From assembly GCA_964457225.1 (NCBI GenBank), contig CAYWEM010000002.1:186001-250000 (forward strand): DNA of 64,000 nt. Reading direction: 5' to 3'. The position numbers and the translations under genes were made by a program. The notes below the pieces were generated by a model, which saw only the letters and a program-made list of their open reading frames with translations, was not told the origin of the DNA and ran no database searches. Positions within the stretch are counted from its first letter, which is position 1, and the number at the start of each line of letters is the position of its first letter. Positions 9,301 through 18,084 of this stretch are shown here, one piece after another. This stretch comes from CAYWEM01 sp964457225. GTDB taxonomy: Bacteria > Acidobacteriota > Aminicenantia > UBA2199.

Positions 9301-9469
9301 CCGAGGCAACACCGGCATAATTGGTAGCCACCGAAACCACCGGGAATTCCAGGTCGGGCAGCATGTCCAGGCCGAGCTTGGTGTAGGAAATGAAACCGAG
9401 GATGACGATGACCACCACCACCATGGAAACGGTCACCCTCTGTTTCAGGGAAAAGTCAACGATTCTCAT
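6341..9469 (-). CDS. RND-family multidrug efflux inner-membrane transporter
   Basis: The 1042-residue protein has the AcrB/HAE1 architecture: a TM1 at residues 10-30, a first large periplasmic loop, six central helices, a second periplasmic loop and six final helices. The proton-relay helix reads GVGMLVDNAVVV, keeping the first Asp, with Asn at the second position as in many non-enteric RND pumps. It forms the proton-driven pump of a tripartite efflux complex with the adaptor and TolC-like genes upstream. It overlaps the adaptor gene by 14 nt. The substrate cannot be told from the sequence. Confidence 0.93.
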   Translation of the reverse strand: MRIVDFSLKQRVTVSMVVVVIVILGFISYTKLGLDMLPDLEFPVVSVATNYAGVASEDIEQTVTRPIEQWISTVSKVKKINSISREGQSIIMVEFEWGTNLDFAAQDIRDTISIYETFLPRGISKPMVVKFNLADMPVLAYGVTSKSRELSNLRDYIDNEVATRLERIDGVASAVVISPEETEVQVLIDKGRLESSGISISAVEAAIQVSNVNLPAGVITSAHYEFLLRTIGEFKNVGDIAGVVVGTGANGSPVFLRDLAEIKIAPRDVRNEIRLNGEKGLFMMVTKTPGSNSVLISRAVKQSLEAMKAEIGEDIEFSPFFDMSRVIELMASKSSRNIIQGGILAMLLILFFLRNLRPTLAIGVAIPLSIITTFISFYLAGYTLNLITLAGLALGVGMLVDNAVVVIENIFRHLEEGKSPFAAAGEGASEVGKAIIASTMTSIAVFFPMIFASGVAGKLSQGLALAVSFALLSSLFVSLTIIPMLASWFFRLRRSQKENGLASLGAQHFDRIRAFYGRLLEKALHYRGRVLGGVILLLVLSILSAVLFLGGEFMPANDQAMLLVKLTMPVGTNVEETDRVIRYLETEALKDPNVITTSIQVGINDADSFDPGGMNPSGSHEAVLFAYLTTSSQRQETDVEILERWRRSFPELEEGRMLAMDMGGGMMGGGGSPIEINIFGPDLMVLKSIADEIKDAISGVEGIRDVKISLAKSKPEFLMRIKKEEAAKLGLTPLDISRQIQTFSIGTVVSRVVLEGEERNIRVRLREEDRQEISDIKKFSISSPYGHRVFLSQVVDFSEDFGPLQIERENQVKKVSVSANYVDRDLSKIVRDVMRESGNVTANLPEGYFIEVGGQFKEMTEAFATMAMALLLALVLVYAVMASLFENLKFPFIIMFTIPLAFIGVIFLIGITGKTISLPVFMGFIMLAGIAVNNGIVMVDYVNQLIGRGLEKYRALLEGAVTRLRPIIITTLTTVTGMLPMAIASDEGSAMRSPMAIAMIGGLLASMLLTLFVIPIIYSFFAGIKPERDAAGTKSGLISQED

Positions 9470-10556
9470 CTTGCCCGTCCTGGATTCTTACCGCCGAGCC
9501 GTCCCTGAGATCGAAATTGCCCGAGACCAGCACCCTGGTGCCGGGATCCAGTCCGGACAGCACCTCGACGTAATCCCGGTTGCGTTCCCCGGTTTTTACA
9601 GCCGTTTTCCGGGCCGTGCCCCGATCGTAGAGGAAAACCTGGTCCCCGGCCAGCAGGGCTTTCAACGGCAGTAGCAGTACTTCGGAGCGTTTCATCGTTT
9701 CCACGGCCACATCGGCGAAAACTCCCGGCTTGATGCGCAGTTCCGGGTTTTCGATTTCTATTTCCACCCGGAAGGACTTGGACACCGGATCAGCTGCCAG
9801 GTTGCGGCTCAGTACCCGTCCGGGAAAACTTTCCCGGGGCAGGCTGGCTACTGTTACCAGGCATAACTGGCCGATTTGAATCTCCTCGATTTCATGGGCC
9901 GGGACATCGATCAGCACCTTGACCCGGCTCATGTCCATCAGGGTGAGCACACCAAGGCCGGCGCCCATAGCCGGGTTGATCATGTCGCCTTCTTCCAGGC
10001 TGCGCCTGGTGATCACCCCGCTGAAGGGAGCCCGCATCTTTGAGTTGCTCTTGATGTAGTTGAGCATTTCCAGGTTGGCCTGGGCGCTCATGTACTGGGT
10101 GCGGGCCGCTTCCAGGGCCAGCTGGGCCTTCTCGTGCTGCATGCGGGCCACCGCGTCTTTTTCCAGCAAGGCGGCCAGTCTTTTTTCCTGCATCTCGGCA
10201 TCGGTCCGGGATGCACTGGCCACGGCCAGGGCGGCGCGGGCCTGCTGCAGCTGCAGGTCTATCTGCACCAGGTCCAGCTCGGCCAGCAGATCGCCCCTCT
10301 CGACACGGTCGCCCGGCTGCTTGTATATCCGGGCCACCCGGCCGCTGACGTCAGGGGTTATGTTGGCCTGTCTCCAGGGGATGACCGTACCCTTGTAATC
10401 CAGGCTTCTGAGCAGGTCGCCCCGCTCGATGACCGCGGTGGAAACCGCAACCGCCTGCCGGGCCTTTTCTTCCCCGTCTGTTTCGCTTTTATCGCCGGAG
10501 CAACCGGCCATCAACACCAGGGCAAACAGCAGAACAATCAGCATGGTTTTTTTCAT
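9456..10556 (-). CDS. RND efflux periplasmic adaptor lipoprotein
   Basis: The 366-residue membrane-fusion protein has a lipoprotein signal (lipobox LMAGC, Cys19), then the barrel-sandwich (lipoyl) half-motif VSGRVARIYKQPGDRVERG near 73-91, a coiled-coil hairpin of about 60 residues, a second lipoyl half around MRAPFSGVI, and beta-barrel and membrane-proximal domains. It links the inner-membrane pump to the outer-membrane channel. It overlaps both neighbours (4 nt upstream, 14 nt downstream). Confidence 0.93.
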   Translation of the reverse strand: MKKTMLIVLLFALVLMAGCSGDKSETDGEEKARQAVAVSTAVIERGDLLRSLDYKGTVIPWRQANITPDVSGRVARIYKQPGDRVERGDLLAELDLVQIDLQLQQARAALAVASASRTDAEMQEKRLAALLEKDAVARMQHEKAQLALEAARTQYMSAQANLEMLNYIKSNSKMRAPFSGVITRRSLEEGDMINPAMGAGLGVLTLMDMSRVKVLIDVPAHEIEEIQIGQLCLVTVASLPRESFPGRVLSRNLAADPVSKSFRVEIEIENPELRIKPGVFADVAVETMKRSEVLLLPLKALLAGDQVFLYDRGTARKTAVKTGERNRDYVEVLSGLDPGTRVLVSGNFDLRDGSAVRIQDGQDENR

Positions 10557-11911
10557 TGGAGACCTCCGGCGGGATCGGATCCAGTTATTTTACGCAGTTC
10601 GGCCAGTGCCACGTTGTAGTTGTAAAGAGCCTGCAGGTGATTGACCCTGGCCATGGTCAGGTCATTGAGCGAAGCGTTCAGTTCCAGTATGGAAATCAGT
10701 CCTTCGCCGTAATTCAGCTCGGCGATACGGGCGCCTTCCTCGGCGCTGGCCAGGTGGTCCCGGCCCATCAGCACTTTCTCTTTTTCCCGGGCCAGGCCGG
10801 CCAGCAGGCTTTCTATTTCCAGGCGGGTGGCGGCTTCCAGCTGCAGGCGGGATATGGCTATCATTTTGCGCATTACCTGCAGTTCGCCGATGGTCCCGCT
10901 GCGCTTCAGGCCGGTGAAAATCGGCCAGGACAGTCCCAGTGATATAGTGTAGTAATCTTCCCAGTTATCGCTCCTGAATTTAAAATGATCGGAGCGGAAA
11001 CTGTAGCGCCCCACGATGGCCAGGTCTGGTGAAAGCTGTCCGTAAGCTATCTTGACCAGGTTGTCGATCTTGTTCTTTTCCATATCCAGCTGGCGCAGTT
11101 CCGAGCGTTTGGCCAGGGCTTCGGCCAGAAGTGTATCCGCCTCGGGCTCGATTTCCTGGAATTCCAGCTCTCCACTGACCGTAATTTCCTCATCCAGGTC
11201 AAGGCCGGTCATTGATTTCAAGTTCAGCAGCGAGAGCTCCAGCATCGATTTGACCTGGGTTAACTCCGGCCGCAGACTGCTGACCGCCAGTTCGGCCCGC
11301 AGCAGATCGTAGCGCGAAACCATGCCCAGCTCGTAACTGCGCTTGACCGCGGCCAGATTCTTCAGGGCCAGGTCCAGAGCTTCCTGCCGGGTGATGATCA
11401 GTTTTTCCAGGACCAGGATGTTGTAGAAGGCTTTTTTTACCTGCAGGGCGGTTTCAGCCGCGCTGTTCCTTTCCTTTTCCCCGGCCAGGGCCAGGTCGAT
11501 GCGGGCGTTGCGGTAGTTGTGGATTATCTTGCCGCCGCTGAACACCGGTTGCACGAATTGCAGGGTGAATTCGTAATTCTGGGTGAAACGCAGGGAAAAA
11601 CGCTGTGGTTCCTGGCCGGGAAACATCGGCGGCATCTCGATGCTCATCAGTTTTTCATCGAGAATCCTGGCCCCGTCCAGGCTGACCTGGGGCAGAAAAC
11701 CCAGGTTCTGCATCAGTTTCTTGCGGGCCTGCTCGACCCCGGCCCGGGCCAGGCGTTGCGCCGGGTTGTTGACCAGGGCCAGTTCCAGGGCCTTTTCCAG
11801 GGTCAGTTCCAGCGGGGCGGCGCTGATATGGGCACCAAGCAGCAAGCTCGGCACTAACAGCAGTAATGGTGATCTTCGTTTGGTTTTTTTCAGGCCTGAA
11901 GCGGCTCTCAT
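10553..11911 (-). CDS. TolC-family outer-membrane efflux channel
   Basis: The 452-residue protein has a basic N-terminus and signal peptide (cleavage near residue 32), then two TolC/OEP repeats rich in long amphipathic helices, with typical segments LVNNPAQRLARAGVEQA and YELGMVSRYDLLRAELAV. It would trimerise as the outer-membrane exit duct. It overlaps the TetR gene by 4 nt and the adaptor gene by 4 nt, forming one translationally coupled operon. Confidence 0.92.
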   Translation of the reverse strand: MRAASGLKKTKRRSPLLLLVPSLLLGAHISAAPLELTLEKALELALVNNPAQRLARAGVEQARKKLMQNLGFLPQVSLDGARILDEKLMSIEMPPMFPGQEPQRFSLRFTQNYEFTLQFVQPVFSGGKIIHNYRNARIDLALAGEKERNSAAETALQVKKAFYNILVLEKLIITRQEALDLALKNLAAVKRSYELGMVSRYDLLRAELAVSSLRPELTQVKSMLELSLLNLKSMTGLDLDEEITVSGELEFQEIEPEADTLLAEALAKRSELRQLDMEKNKIDNLVKIAYGQLSPDLAIVGRYSFRSDHFKFRSDNWEDYYTISLGLSWPIFTGLKRSGTIGELQVMRKMIAISRLQLEAATRLEIESLLAGLAREKEKVLMGRDHLASAEEGARIAELNYGEGLISILELNASLNDLTMARVNHLQALYNYNVALAELRKITGSDPAGGLQ

Positions 11912-12510
11912 GTTTTCCTCCCGTTGAACATCCCGTTGAAAAGCATCCGGACGATCAGATCCCCGGACAGTTCCTCCGGATCACCGTCGCGGACAATAGC
12001 GCTGCGGTACATGCCTTCGAGCAGGCTCATGAATACCTGTGATACCTGGCGCGCTCCGTAATCCCTGAGCAGGCGTTCTTCGAGCATGCCGCTGAAAAAG
12101 GAATCGAACTGCTGCAGGAGTTTTTCGCTGTTGCGGGTGTAGACGGTTATCCTGAAGCTGGGATCGCGTAATTTGTAGTATTCCATGATCAGCCTTCTCA
12201 GGGTGGGCTTTTTCCGCTTCAGGAAATCCTGCATGGAGTTAATTATTTCGAGCAGGATTTCCCGCTTGCCTTTTTCCTGTTGGCGCATAAGTTGGTAGCA
12301 GAAACAGAAATAATCCTGGTAGGTTTTCCGGTACATGGCATCGAAAAGTTCGCCTTTATTGTGGTAGTACTTGTAGAGAGTGGGCTTGGAAATACCGCTG
12401 GCCCGGGCCACCCGGTCCATGGTGGTGGCGTTGTAGCCCTCGGCTCCGAATATTTCCTCGCAGTTTTCCAGTATGCGGGTTCTGAGAACCTGGTTGTTTT
12501 CCGACTGCAT
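11908..12510 (-). CDS. TetR-family transcriptional regulator of the efflux operon
   Basis: The 200-residue protein has an N-terminal TetR helix-turn-helix (about 10-56) with GYNATTMDRVARASGISKPT and YKYYHNKGELFDAMY. The C-terminal ligand-binding domain is unlike any that identifies a ligand. It is the first gene of the efflux operon, preceded by an AAGGAGG Shine-Dalgarno, and is probably an autoregulated local repressor. No clear operator palindrome was found in the 125 nt before the divergent gene. Confidence 0.88.
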   Translation of the reverse strand: MQSENNQVLRTRILENCEEIFGAEGYNATTMDRVARASGISKPTLYKYYHNKGELFDAMYRKTYQDYFCFCYQLMRQQEKGKREILLEIINSMQDFLKRKKPTLRRLIMEYYKLRDPSFRITVYTRNSEKLLQQFDSFFSGMLEERLLRDYGARQVSQVFMSLLEGMYRSAIVRDGDPEELSGDLIVRMLFNGMFNGRKT

Positions 12511-12597
12511 TTTCCTCCTTCGGTTTTGATTTAAGGTTTAATATGATTGTACGAGGCAGGACCTTATTTGGTTTAGGCCGGCACTTTCTTTTTGAGA

Positions 12598-12626
12598 TTG
12601 ACAGGCGGAACGGGATTTGCTTTAAT
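12598..12626 (+). promoter_or_regulatory. Promoter with near-leaderless start
   Basis: TTGACA (12598-12603), a 17-nt spacer and TTTAAT (12621-12626), only 9 nt before the ATG at 12636. No Shine-Dalgarno is present. Confidence 0.75.
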
Positions 12627-12635
12627 GTAATTCCC

Positions 12636-13313
12636 ATGGAAAACACGGACGCATACCGCCCGCGCACCATCAGCGAAACACTGGACGCCATCAGCCTGGC
12701 CGAACCGAGCCGGCTCGAATCTTTGCAGGATACCATCCAAAAAAGCATGGTCGAACTCAACACTCCGGAAATCCGCTGGGGCCGGCACAGGGAAAACGGG
12801 GCCCCGGTTGTTTCCGAGGCTGAAAGTGAAAAGTTCTTCCGTTCCAGGGAACGGAATATCAATACCATTCACCTGCTCCAGTACCTCCAGGCCTTCGCCG
12901 AAAACCTGCCCGATGAAAAAGAGATCACCTCGGCCCCGGTAAACCCCCAGGAGCAGCTGAGAGCCTTCCTGCAGTACTCCGTTGAACTCCTCAACGCCGA
13001 AGACGTGGTCAACGCCGCCCTGGCCCTGAACCGCAAGCTCGGCCTGGTCAACGATTCCACATCCTGGTACTACAGAGGCCGGGTCAACCTGGTCTATCGC
13101 GAACTGAGCCGACGGCTGGCCTATCCCCTGCCGCCGACTCTCGAAGGCTACCGGGTACTGCTGGACACCATCCAGGACCTCTGCTGTTTCTGGTTCGCCT
13201 TTCGCAATGAAAACCGCAAGCTGGTGCGTAATTCCGATGTCTGTCTCTACCTGCTCTGCCGCCTGATCAGGGAACGCCGGGGCATGCCCCCGTACCGGCA
13301 GAAGAGAATCTGA
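12636..13313 (+). CDS. Uncharacterised protein, near-leaderless
   Basis: I do not recognise this family. The 225-residue product starts MENTDAYRPR, is soluble and charged, and is mostly helical by composition. It has no signal peptide or membrane helix. The C-terminal half is the most motif-like (YYRGRVNLVYRELSRRLAYP and CFWFAFRNENRKLVR). The ATG at 12636 is chosen because the promoter at 12598-12626 lies inside the longer ORF that begins at 12543. It is divergent from the tetR-efflux operon and convergent with the class II aldolase gene. Confidence 0.6.
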   Translation: MENTDAYRPRTISETLDAISLAEPSRLESLQDTIQKSMVELNTPEIRWGRHRENGAPVVSEAESEKFFRSRERNINTIHLLQYLQAFAENLPDEKEITSAPVNPQEQLRAFLQYSVELLNAEDVVNAALALNRKLGLVNDSTSWYYRGRVNLVYRELSRRLAYPLPPTLEGYRVLLDTIQDLCCFWFAFRNENRKLVRNSDVCLYLLCRLIRERRGMPPYRQKRI

Positions 13314-13338
13314 AAACAACCGGCTGATCGGCTGAGCT

Positions 13339-14562
13339 TCACCTGGACCTGAAGCGCGGAACAAGCGGTTGCAGTCCGGTCCGGCGCATCAGGGCCAGTC
13401 GGTTCAGCCAGCGGCAGATGCTTGAAGCCGATGAATTGTGATGAATGACGTGGCCCGGAGTATGGCCCAGGGCCAGCACTCCCCCGCCGTTGATTATGAC
13501 CAGCTTATGGCGGTCCGCCTGCAGGACGGCCTGTTCCGGGGCGGCATCGCCCGGCAGTACCGGAATCTGCGGGTAGAAATAGGCGCCTTCAGCGTCTTCC
13601 GGTATCAGCCGGTCGCGGCCGGCGGCCAGGGCGCCAGCAGCCTGGGCCAGGGCTTCGGCCTGGTGACTGATCAACACGGCCTTGGCCGCGCTGTGCCGGT
13701 ATGCCGCCAGGTGCAGGCCGGAGCAGGGGCTTTTCGGCTTGTCGGAAAGAGGAATACGCCGCGGCTTGATTTCCCGGCCGTCCGGGCTGGCCAGGCCGGC
13801 GGTGTAAATCATGTCAGCGCCGTCCCTGACGCTCAGGGAGCCGCTGGCAAATGGCGACAGGCGCAGGCTGAACAGATCGAAGGCCGTGCGCCGGAATTGG
13901 AAGTTCAGCACCGGGTCGATATCCTCGTTTTCCCGGTCCAGGGAAAAATCCGGCGTTTCGGCCCAGTCCGGCCGCGCCTGCCGGTAGAGCGGTTCCAGCT
14001 CCTGGCCGGTCAGCAGGAGGTCCAGCAGCATTCGGCAGCTGTTCTCCAGCAGGCAGAGCCGGTAAAAGGCATGCTCCGGACTGCGGCCCTGAACAAAGGG
14101 ACCATGACCCCTGACCAGCAGGGCCGGGTTTTCCCGCAGGGTTTCGGCCACGGCCTGCTCCAGCTCGGCTGAACCGACCGGGTCCAGGGGATCGATCACC
14201 GGGACCCGGCCCAGCTCCCCGGCGGCCAGGCAATCCAGCGGACGGATTTCATCGAGCAGGAAAGACAGGCTGACCGCGGCCGGACCATGGGCGTGAATCA
14301 GGGAACCGGCGTATTGCAGTACCCGGCGATGCCCCCCGGTTTCGGACGAAGACTGGAACAGGCCGTAGCCCGGCTCGCTCAGGCCCGGGCTGCAGATGTC
14401 GCGCTCCTCTAGATGACCTTTCATCGAACCGCTCTTGGTGATCAGCATCCGGTCGCCCAGGCGCATGGAGATGTTGCCGGAGTGAGTGTTCTGCAGGCCC
14501 AGCTGCAGCATGGCCCGGCCGATCCTGATGATCCTGGCCCGGCTTTTTTCCAGGCTATCCAC
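13339..14562 (-). CDS. Tandem (double) class II aldolase/adducin-domain protein
   Basis: The 407-residue protein has two class II aldolase-like halves. The N-terminal half (about 1-195) has the phosphate or substrate loop THSGNISMR and metal-site histidines in HAHGP and RGHGPF, as in fuculose-phosphate aldolase-type enzymes. The C-terminal half (about 215-407) is degenerate: GSLSVRDGADMIYTAG replaces the SGN loop, and HNSSASSICRW ends the fold. It starts 8 nt inside the aldehyde oxidoreductase gene, so the two are coupled. Such enzymes cleave hydroxy-sugar phosphates to aldehydes, which the upstream enzyme could oxidise; that link is inference. Confidence 0.72.
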   Translation of the reverse strand: MDSLEKSRARIIRIGRAMLQLGLQNTHSGNISMRLGDRMLITKSGSMKGHLEERDICSPGLSEPGYGLFQSSSETGGHRRVLQYAGSLIHAHGPAAVSLSFLLDEIRPLDCLAAGELGRVPVIDPLDPVGSAELEQAVAETLRENPALLVRGHGPFVQGRSPEHAFYRLCLLENSCRMLLDLLLTGQELEPLYRQARPDWAETPDFSLDRENEDIDPVLNFQFRRTAFDLFSLRLSPFASGSLSVRDGADMIYTAGLASPDGREIKPRRIPLSDKPKSPCSGLHLAAYRHSAAKAVLISHQAEALAQAAGALAAGRDRLIPEDAEGAYFYPQIPVLPGDAAPEQAVLQADRHKLVIINGGGVLALGHTPGHVIHHNSSASSICRWLNRLALMRRTGLQPLVPRFRSR

Positions 14563-16351
14563 TTTGCCTCACGGGACGGCCCTCGGAGCTCCAGCCCCTC
14601 AACTGGTAATAGTTCTGCAACAGCGGTTTGAAATGTCTTTCCCGGTCGATTTTCCTGGGTTGGCCGGCGATTTCGATTTCCTCGCTGAAAAAGCGTTCCG
14701 GCAGGGTGTCGGCTTCGGGCCCGCAAGCAGCCCGCAGGTTGAATTCACGCTCCAGGTCCTGGACGCGCCGGGCCATGGCTGTCAGATCACTTGGCCCGAC
14801 ACTTAGCCCGTTGAAGGCGCTGTACAACGCGGCTGTTTCGTTTTCCCCGAAGGCGAAAAAAGCGAAGCGGCAGATGCCAAGGCTGTCGGCCAGGCAGCCG
14901 CTGTCCTGCATGTCGACCACGTGACCGGCGGTGGTGCTGATCAGGAAGCGATCCACTTCCCGGGCGCCGCCGAAAAAGCCCAGGGTGATCGCATAGCCTC
15001 CCTGGAGATGACAGCCTCCCCGGGGCGAAGTGGCATAACCAAGGGCCTGGGCCATGGTGGCCCGCGGTTCGTAACCGGGCAGTTCCAGGCCCTTGACGGT
15101 CATGGCCAGTTCGGGATGACCACAGCGTTCGGCCAGCTTTCGGGCTCCTGCGGCCAGCCAGGCTCCGGCCTCCCGGCGGGCTGCAGTCAGGCGGATGAAA
15201 TGCTCCAGTTGGCCGGGTTTATCGAAAACGGGCCACGAGTTCAATTCAAGAGCTTCAGCCGGCAGCAGGCCCCGGGCCCGCAGTTCCATAGCCAGGCCCA
15301 GGGTGTTGCCCATGGAGATGGTGTCCAGGCCCAGGTCATTGCAGGCGTAATTGGCCAGGCTGATCTCTTCCAGGTCGTATATTCCCAGGTTGGCGCCGAG
15401 CAGGGCGATGGTCTCGAATTCCGGTCCCTCTCCTTTTCTGCCCCCGGCGCTGGTACTGCGGCCGCAGCGGATGCGGCAGCCCTGGCAGCCTGAATTGGCC
15501 AACAGGTGTTTTTCCCGCAGCCTTTCGCCGCAGATGGCATCCACTTCGTCAGCGCTGTGCCTGACGTCCTGGAAATTGTGATGCGGCAGCATGTCGTGTT
15601 CCCAGATCAGCCTGACCAGCCCGGCCGTGCCCAGCTCGGGCAGGGCCCTGGCGGTTATCGGCATGGCCCGCAGCAGTCGGTCGGCCCGCCTGACCCCGGC
15701 CCGGAAAGCAGCCGGGTCGGCCGGCAGTCTGGCCTGCCCTCCCGGCAGGATAACCAGGGCCTTGACGTTTTTGGCGCCCAGGACCGCGCCCAGGCCGCAG
15801 CGACCGGCCATGCGGCCGCCGTCGTGGGCGATGGCCGCGAAACTGACCAGGTTTTCCCCGGCCGGACCTATGCCCAGAGAGCGGGTTCCGGGGGGGAACT
15901 GATCGGCCAGGGCGGCGAAAAGTTCAGGTAATTCCAGGCCCCAAAGTGTTTGGGCGGGCCGGAACTCCACCCGGTCCCGGTCCAGGACCAGGATAACCGG
16001 CTCGGGCGAGCGGCCGCGCAGCAGCAGGGCGGCGTCGCCCTTCCTGGCCAGCAGGGTGCCCCAGCCGCCGCCCAGGTTCGAACTGGCGATGGTATTGGTC
16101 AGGGGTGACTTGGCACTGATTGAAAAACGACCGCCGGCCGGGGAGCCGCTCCCGTTTAGCGCACCGGGAACAAACGCGATCAGGTTGTCGGCTGAGAGAG
16201 GATCAGTGCCGGGAGCCAGCATGGTACTGAGCAAGTGCACCCCCAGGGCGCGGCCTCCGGGAAACATCCTGGTTTCAACCTGTTTGAGTCTGCGGGTTTC
16301 CGCGCCGCCTCGGCTCAAATCGACTTCAATATAGTGACGCTGTTTTTCCAT
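14555..16351 (-). CDS. Aldehyde:ferredoxin oxidoreductase (tungsten family)
   Basis: The 598-residue protein has the AOR-family layout. Domain 1 includes SPLTNTIASSNLGGGWG, and domain 2 includes LGAVLGAKNVKAL. The cluster ligands are CQGCRIRC (near residues 279-286) plus a later Cys in DSGCLADSLG, consistent with one [4Fe-4S]. The cofactor-binding NDLGLDTISMG is also present. It oxidises aldehydes to acids with ferredoxin at a W- or Mo-bispyranopterin, in anaerobes. The substrate is unknown. It is followed and overlapped by the double aldolase gene. A TACAAT -10 lies at 16369-16374 but lacks a good -35. Confidence 0.9.
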   Translation of the reverse strand: MEKQRHYIEVDLSRGGAETRRLKQVETRMFPGGRALGVHLLSTMLAPGTDPLSADNLIAFVPGALNGSGSPAGGRFSISAKSPLTNTIASSNLGGGWGTLLARKGDAALLLRGRSPEPVILVLDRDRVEFRPAQTLWGLELPELFAALADQFPPGTRSLGIGPAGENLVSFAAIAHDGGRMAGRCGLGAVLGAKNVKALVILPGGQARLPADPAAFRAGVRRADRLLRAMPITARALPELGTAGLVRLIWEHDMLPHHNFQDVRHSADEVDAICGERLREKHLLANSGCQGCRIRCGRSTSAGGRKGEGPEFETIALLGANLGIYDLEEISLANYACNDLGLDTISMGNTLGLAMELRARGLLPAEALELNSWPVFDKPGQLEHFIRLTAARREAGAWLAAGARKLAERCGHPELAMTVKGLELPGYEPRATMAQALGYATSPRGGCHLQGGYAITLGFFGGAREVDRFLISTTAGHVVDMQDSGCLADSLGICRFAFFAFGENETAALYSAFNGLSVGPSDLTAMARRVQDLEREFNLRAACGPEADTLPERFFSEEIEIAGQPRKIDRERHFKPLLQNYYQLRGWSSEGRPVRQSG

Positions 16352-16487
16352 TTGCTCTGACCGGGACTATTGTACCATTTCTCGGATTCGCCTCCCATCC
16401 CGGAGAATCGGTATCCGGCCAAAGCCCTTGCTGGTCATCAGGGCCGGCTTGCGGTAGAATAGGCTTCCCGGGCAGCCTGGGATCAAC

Positions 16488-18071
16488 ATGAAAGTAAAAG
16501 TCAGCGATATCATGGTCAAAGTCGAGGAAGACGATGAATCCGGTCTGACGGCCGCCCTGGCCGCCCGGCTGAAGCTCTCCCCCGGGCAGGTTAAATCATT
16601 CCGGGTTTACCGCAAGTCGCTCGACGCCCGCAGGAAGAGTCAATTCTATTTCAATTACACCCTGGTCGCCGAACTGGAGCGCCAGCCGGCCGGGTTCCCG
16701 GCCTGGCGGGAAAGGAACACCTTCCTGCCGCAGCCGGGCCGGAAGCTTGAGGAACGCCCGCTGATCGTCGGATTCGGCCCGGCCGGCATCTTCGCCGCCT
16801 TGACCCTGGTTGAACTGGGAGTCCGCCCGGTGATCTTCGAGCGCGGCCGCCGGCTTGAAGAGCGCCACCGTGACATCGAAGCCTTCTACCGTGAACAGGT
16901 CCTCGACCCGGATTCCAACGTGCAGTTCGGTGAGGGCGGAGCCGGGGCCTGGTCCGACGGCAAATTGCTGAGCAGAAGCAAGGATCATTTTTTCGTTGAC
17001 AAGTTCCTCGGCACACTGGTGCGTTTCGGGGCGCCGGAAGAAATTCTCTACCACCATAAACCCCACCTGGGCACGGACGGCATCCGCCGGCTGGTCAAAA
17101 AGGTCAGGGAATTTCTGCTGGACCAGGGCGCTGACATCCACTTCGAGAGCAAGATGACCGGACTGCTGACCGGGAACGGCTACGTGGCCGGCATCGAAAT
17201 CAACGGCCGGGAAAAGTATCACTCACCTTACCTGCTGCTGGCCGCCGGCCACTCGGCCCGCGACACCATGGCCCTGCTCCGTGATGCCGGACTGCCCCTC
17301 GAACCCAAGCCTTTCGCCCTGGGCGCGCGGCTTGAGCACCCCCGCCCCCTGATCGACCTGATGCAGTACGGCTCCAAGTACGCCGGTCGATCCGAACTGG
17401 GCGCGGCTGATTACGCTCTTACCCACAACGATCCCAAAACCGGGCGCGGCACTTTCTCCTTCTGCTGCTGCCCCGGCGGCGAAATCCTGGCCGCAGCTTC
17501 AGAGCCCGGCGGCTCGGTGGTCAACGGCATGTCCCCGGCTGCCAGGTCCGGGGCCTTCACCAATGCCGCCGTGGTGGTCAGTGTCAGTCCGGCGGATTTT
17601 ACTTCGTCCGATCCGCTCTCCGGCATCGAATTCCAGCGGCTTGTCGAGCAGGCCGCTTTCCGGGCCGCCGGAGAATCTTACCTCGGTCCGGCCCAGCGTC
17701 TGCCTGATTTCCTGGCTGACCGGCCATCATCCTCCCTGCCGGCCAATTCCCTGCGTATCGGCACTGTGCCGGCCGAACTGAAAGACTTCCTGCCCGGCTT
17801 CGTGGTCGCTGAACTGCGTTCCGCTTTCCGCAGCTGGGCCGGGCGCTTTCCTGGTTTTATCGGCCTGGAGGCCCTGCTGATCGGCGCCGAGACCCGGACC
17901 TCCTCCCCGGTCAGGATCAGGCGCGGCCCGGGCGGCGAAACCGAGGGTTTGCGGGGGCTCTACCCGATCGGCGAAGGCTCGGGTTACGCCGGGGGAATCA
18001 CTTCATCGGCGGTCGATGCCATGAAGGCGGTCTGCTCTCTCTGCGGGATCAGGCTGCCGGAATCGGAATAA
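16488..18071 (+). CDS. COG2509-type FAD-dependent dehydrogenase
   Basis: The 527-residue flavoprotein has about 90 N-terminal residues of the family-specific small domain, the dinucleotide-binding motif IVGFGPAGIFAALTL near residue 96, VQFGEGGAGAWSDGKL near 145, and the C-terminal YPIGEGSGYAGGITSSAVD. This matches the uncharacterised FAD-dependent dehydrogenases of COG2509, some of which are annotated as rubredoxin or NAD(FAD)-utilising. The reaction is not known. It stands alone, divergent from the aldehyde oxidoreductase. No convincing promoter spacing was seen upstream. Confidence 0.82.
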   Translation: MKVKVSDIMVKVEEDDESGLTAALAARLKLSPGQVKSFRVYRKSLDARRKSQFYFNYTLVAELERQPAGFPAWRERNTFLPQPGRKLEERPLIVGFGPAGIFAALTLVELGVRPVIFERGRRLEERHRDIEAFYREQVLDPDSNVQFGEGGAGAWSDGKLLSRSKDHFFVDKFLGTLVRFGAPEEILYHHKPHLGTDGIRRLVKKVREFLLDQGADIHFESKMTGLLTGNGYVAGIEINGREKYHSPYLLLAAGHSARDTMALLRDAGLPLEPKPFALGARLEHPRPLIDLMQYGSKYAGRSELGAADYALTHNDPKTGRGTFSFCCCPGGEILAAASEPGGSVVNGMSPAARSGAFTNAAVVVSVSPADFTSSDPLSGIEFQRLVEQAAFRAAGESYLGPAQRLPDFLADRPSSSLPANSLRIGTVPAELKDFLPGFVVAELRSAFRSWAGRFPGFIGLEALLIGAETRTSSPVRIRRGPGGETEGLRGLYPIGEGSGYAGGITSSAVDAMKAVCSLCGIRLPESE

Positions 18072-18084
18072 CGAGACGAAAAAG

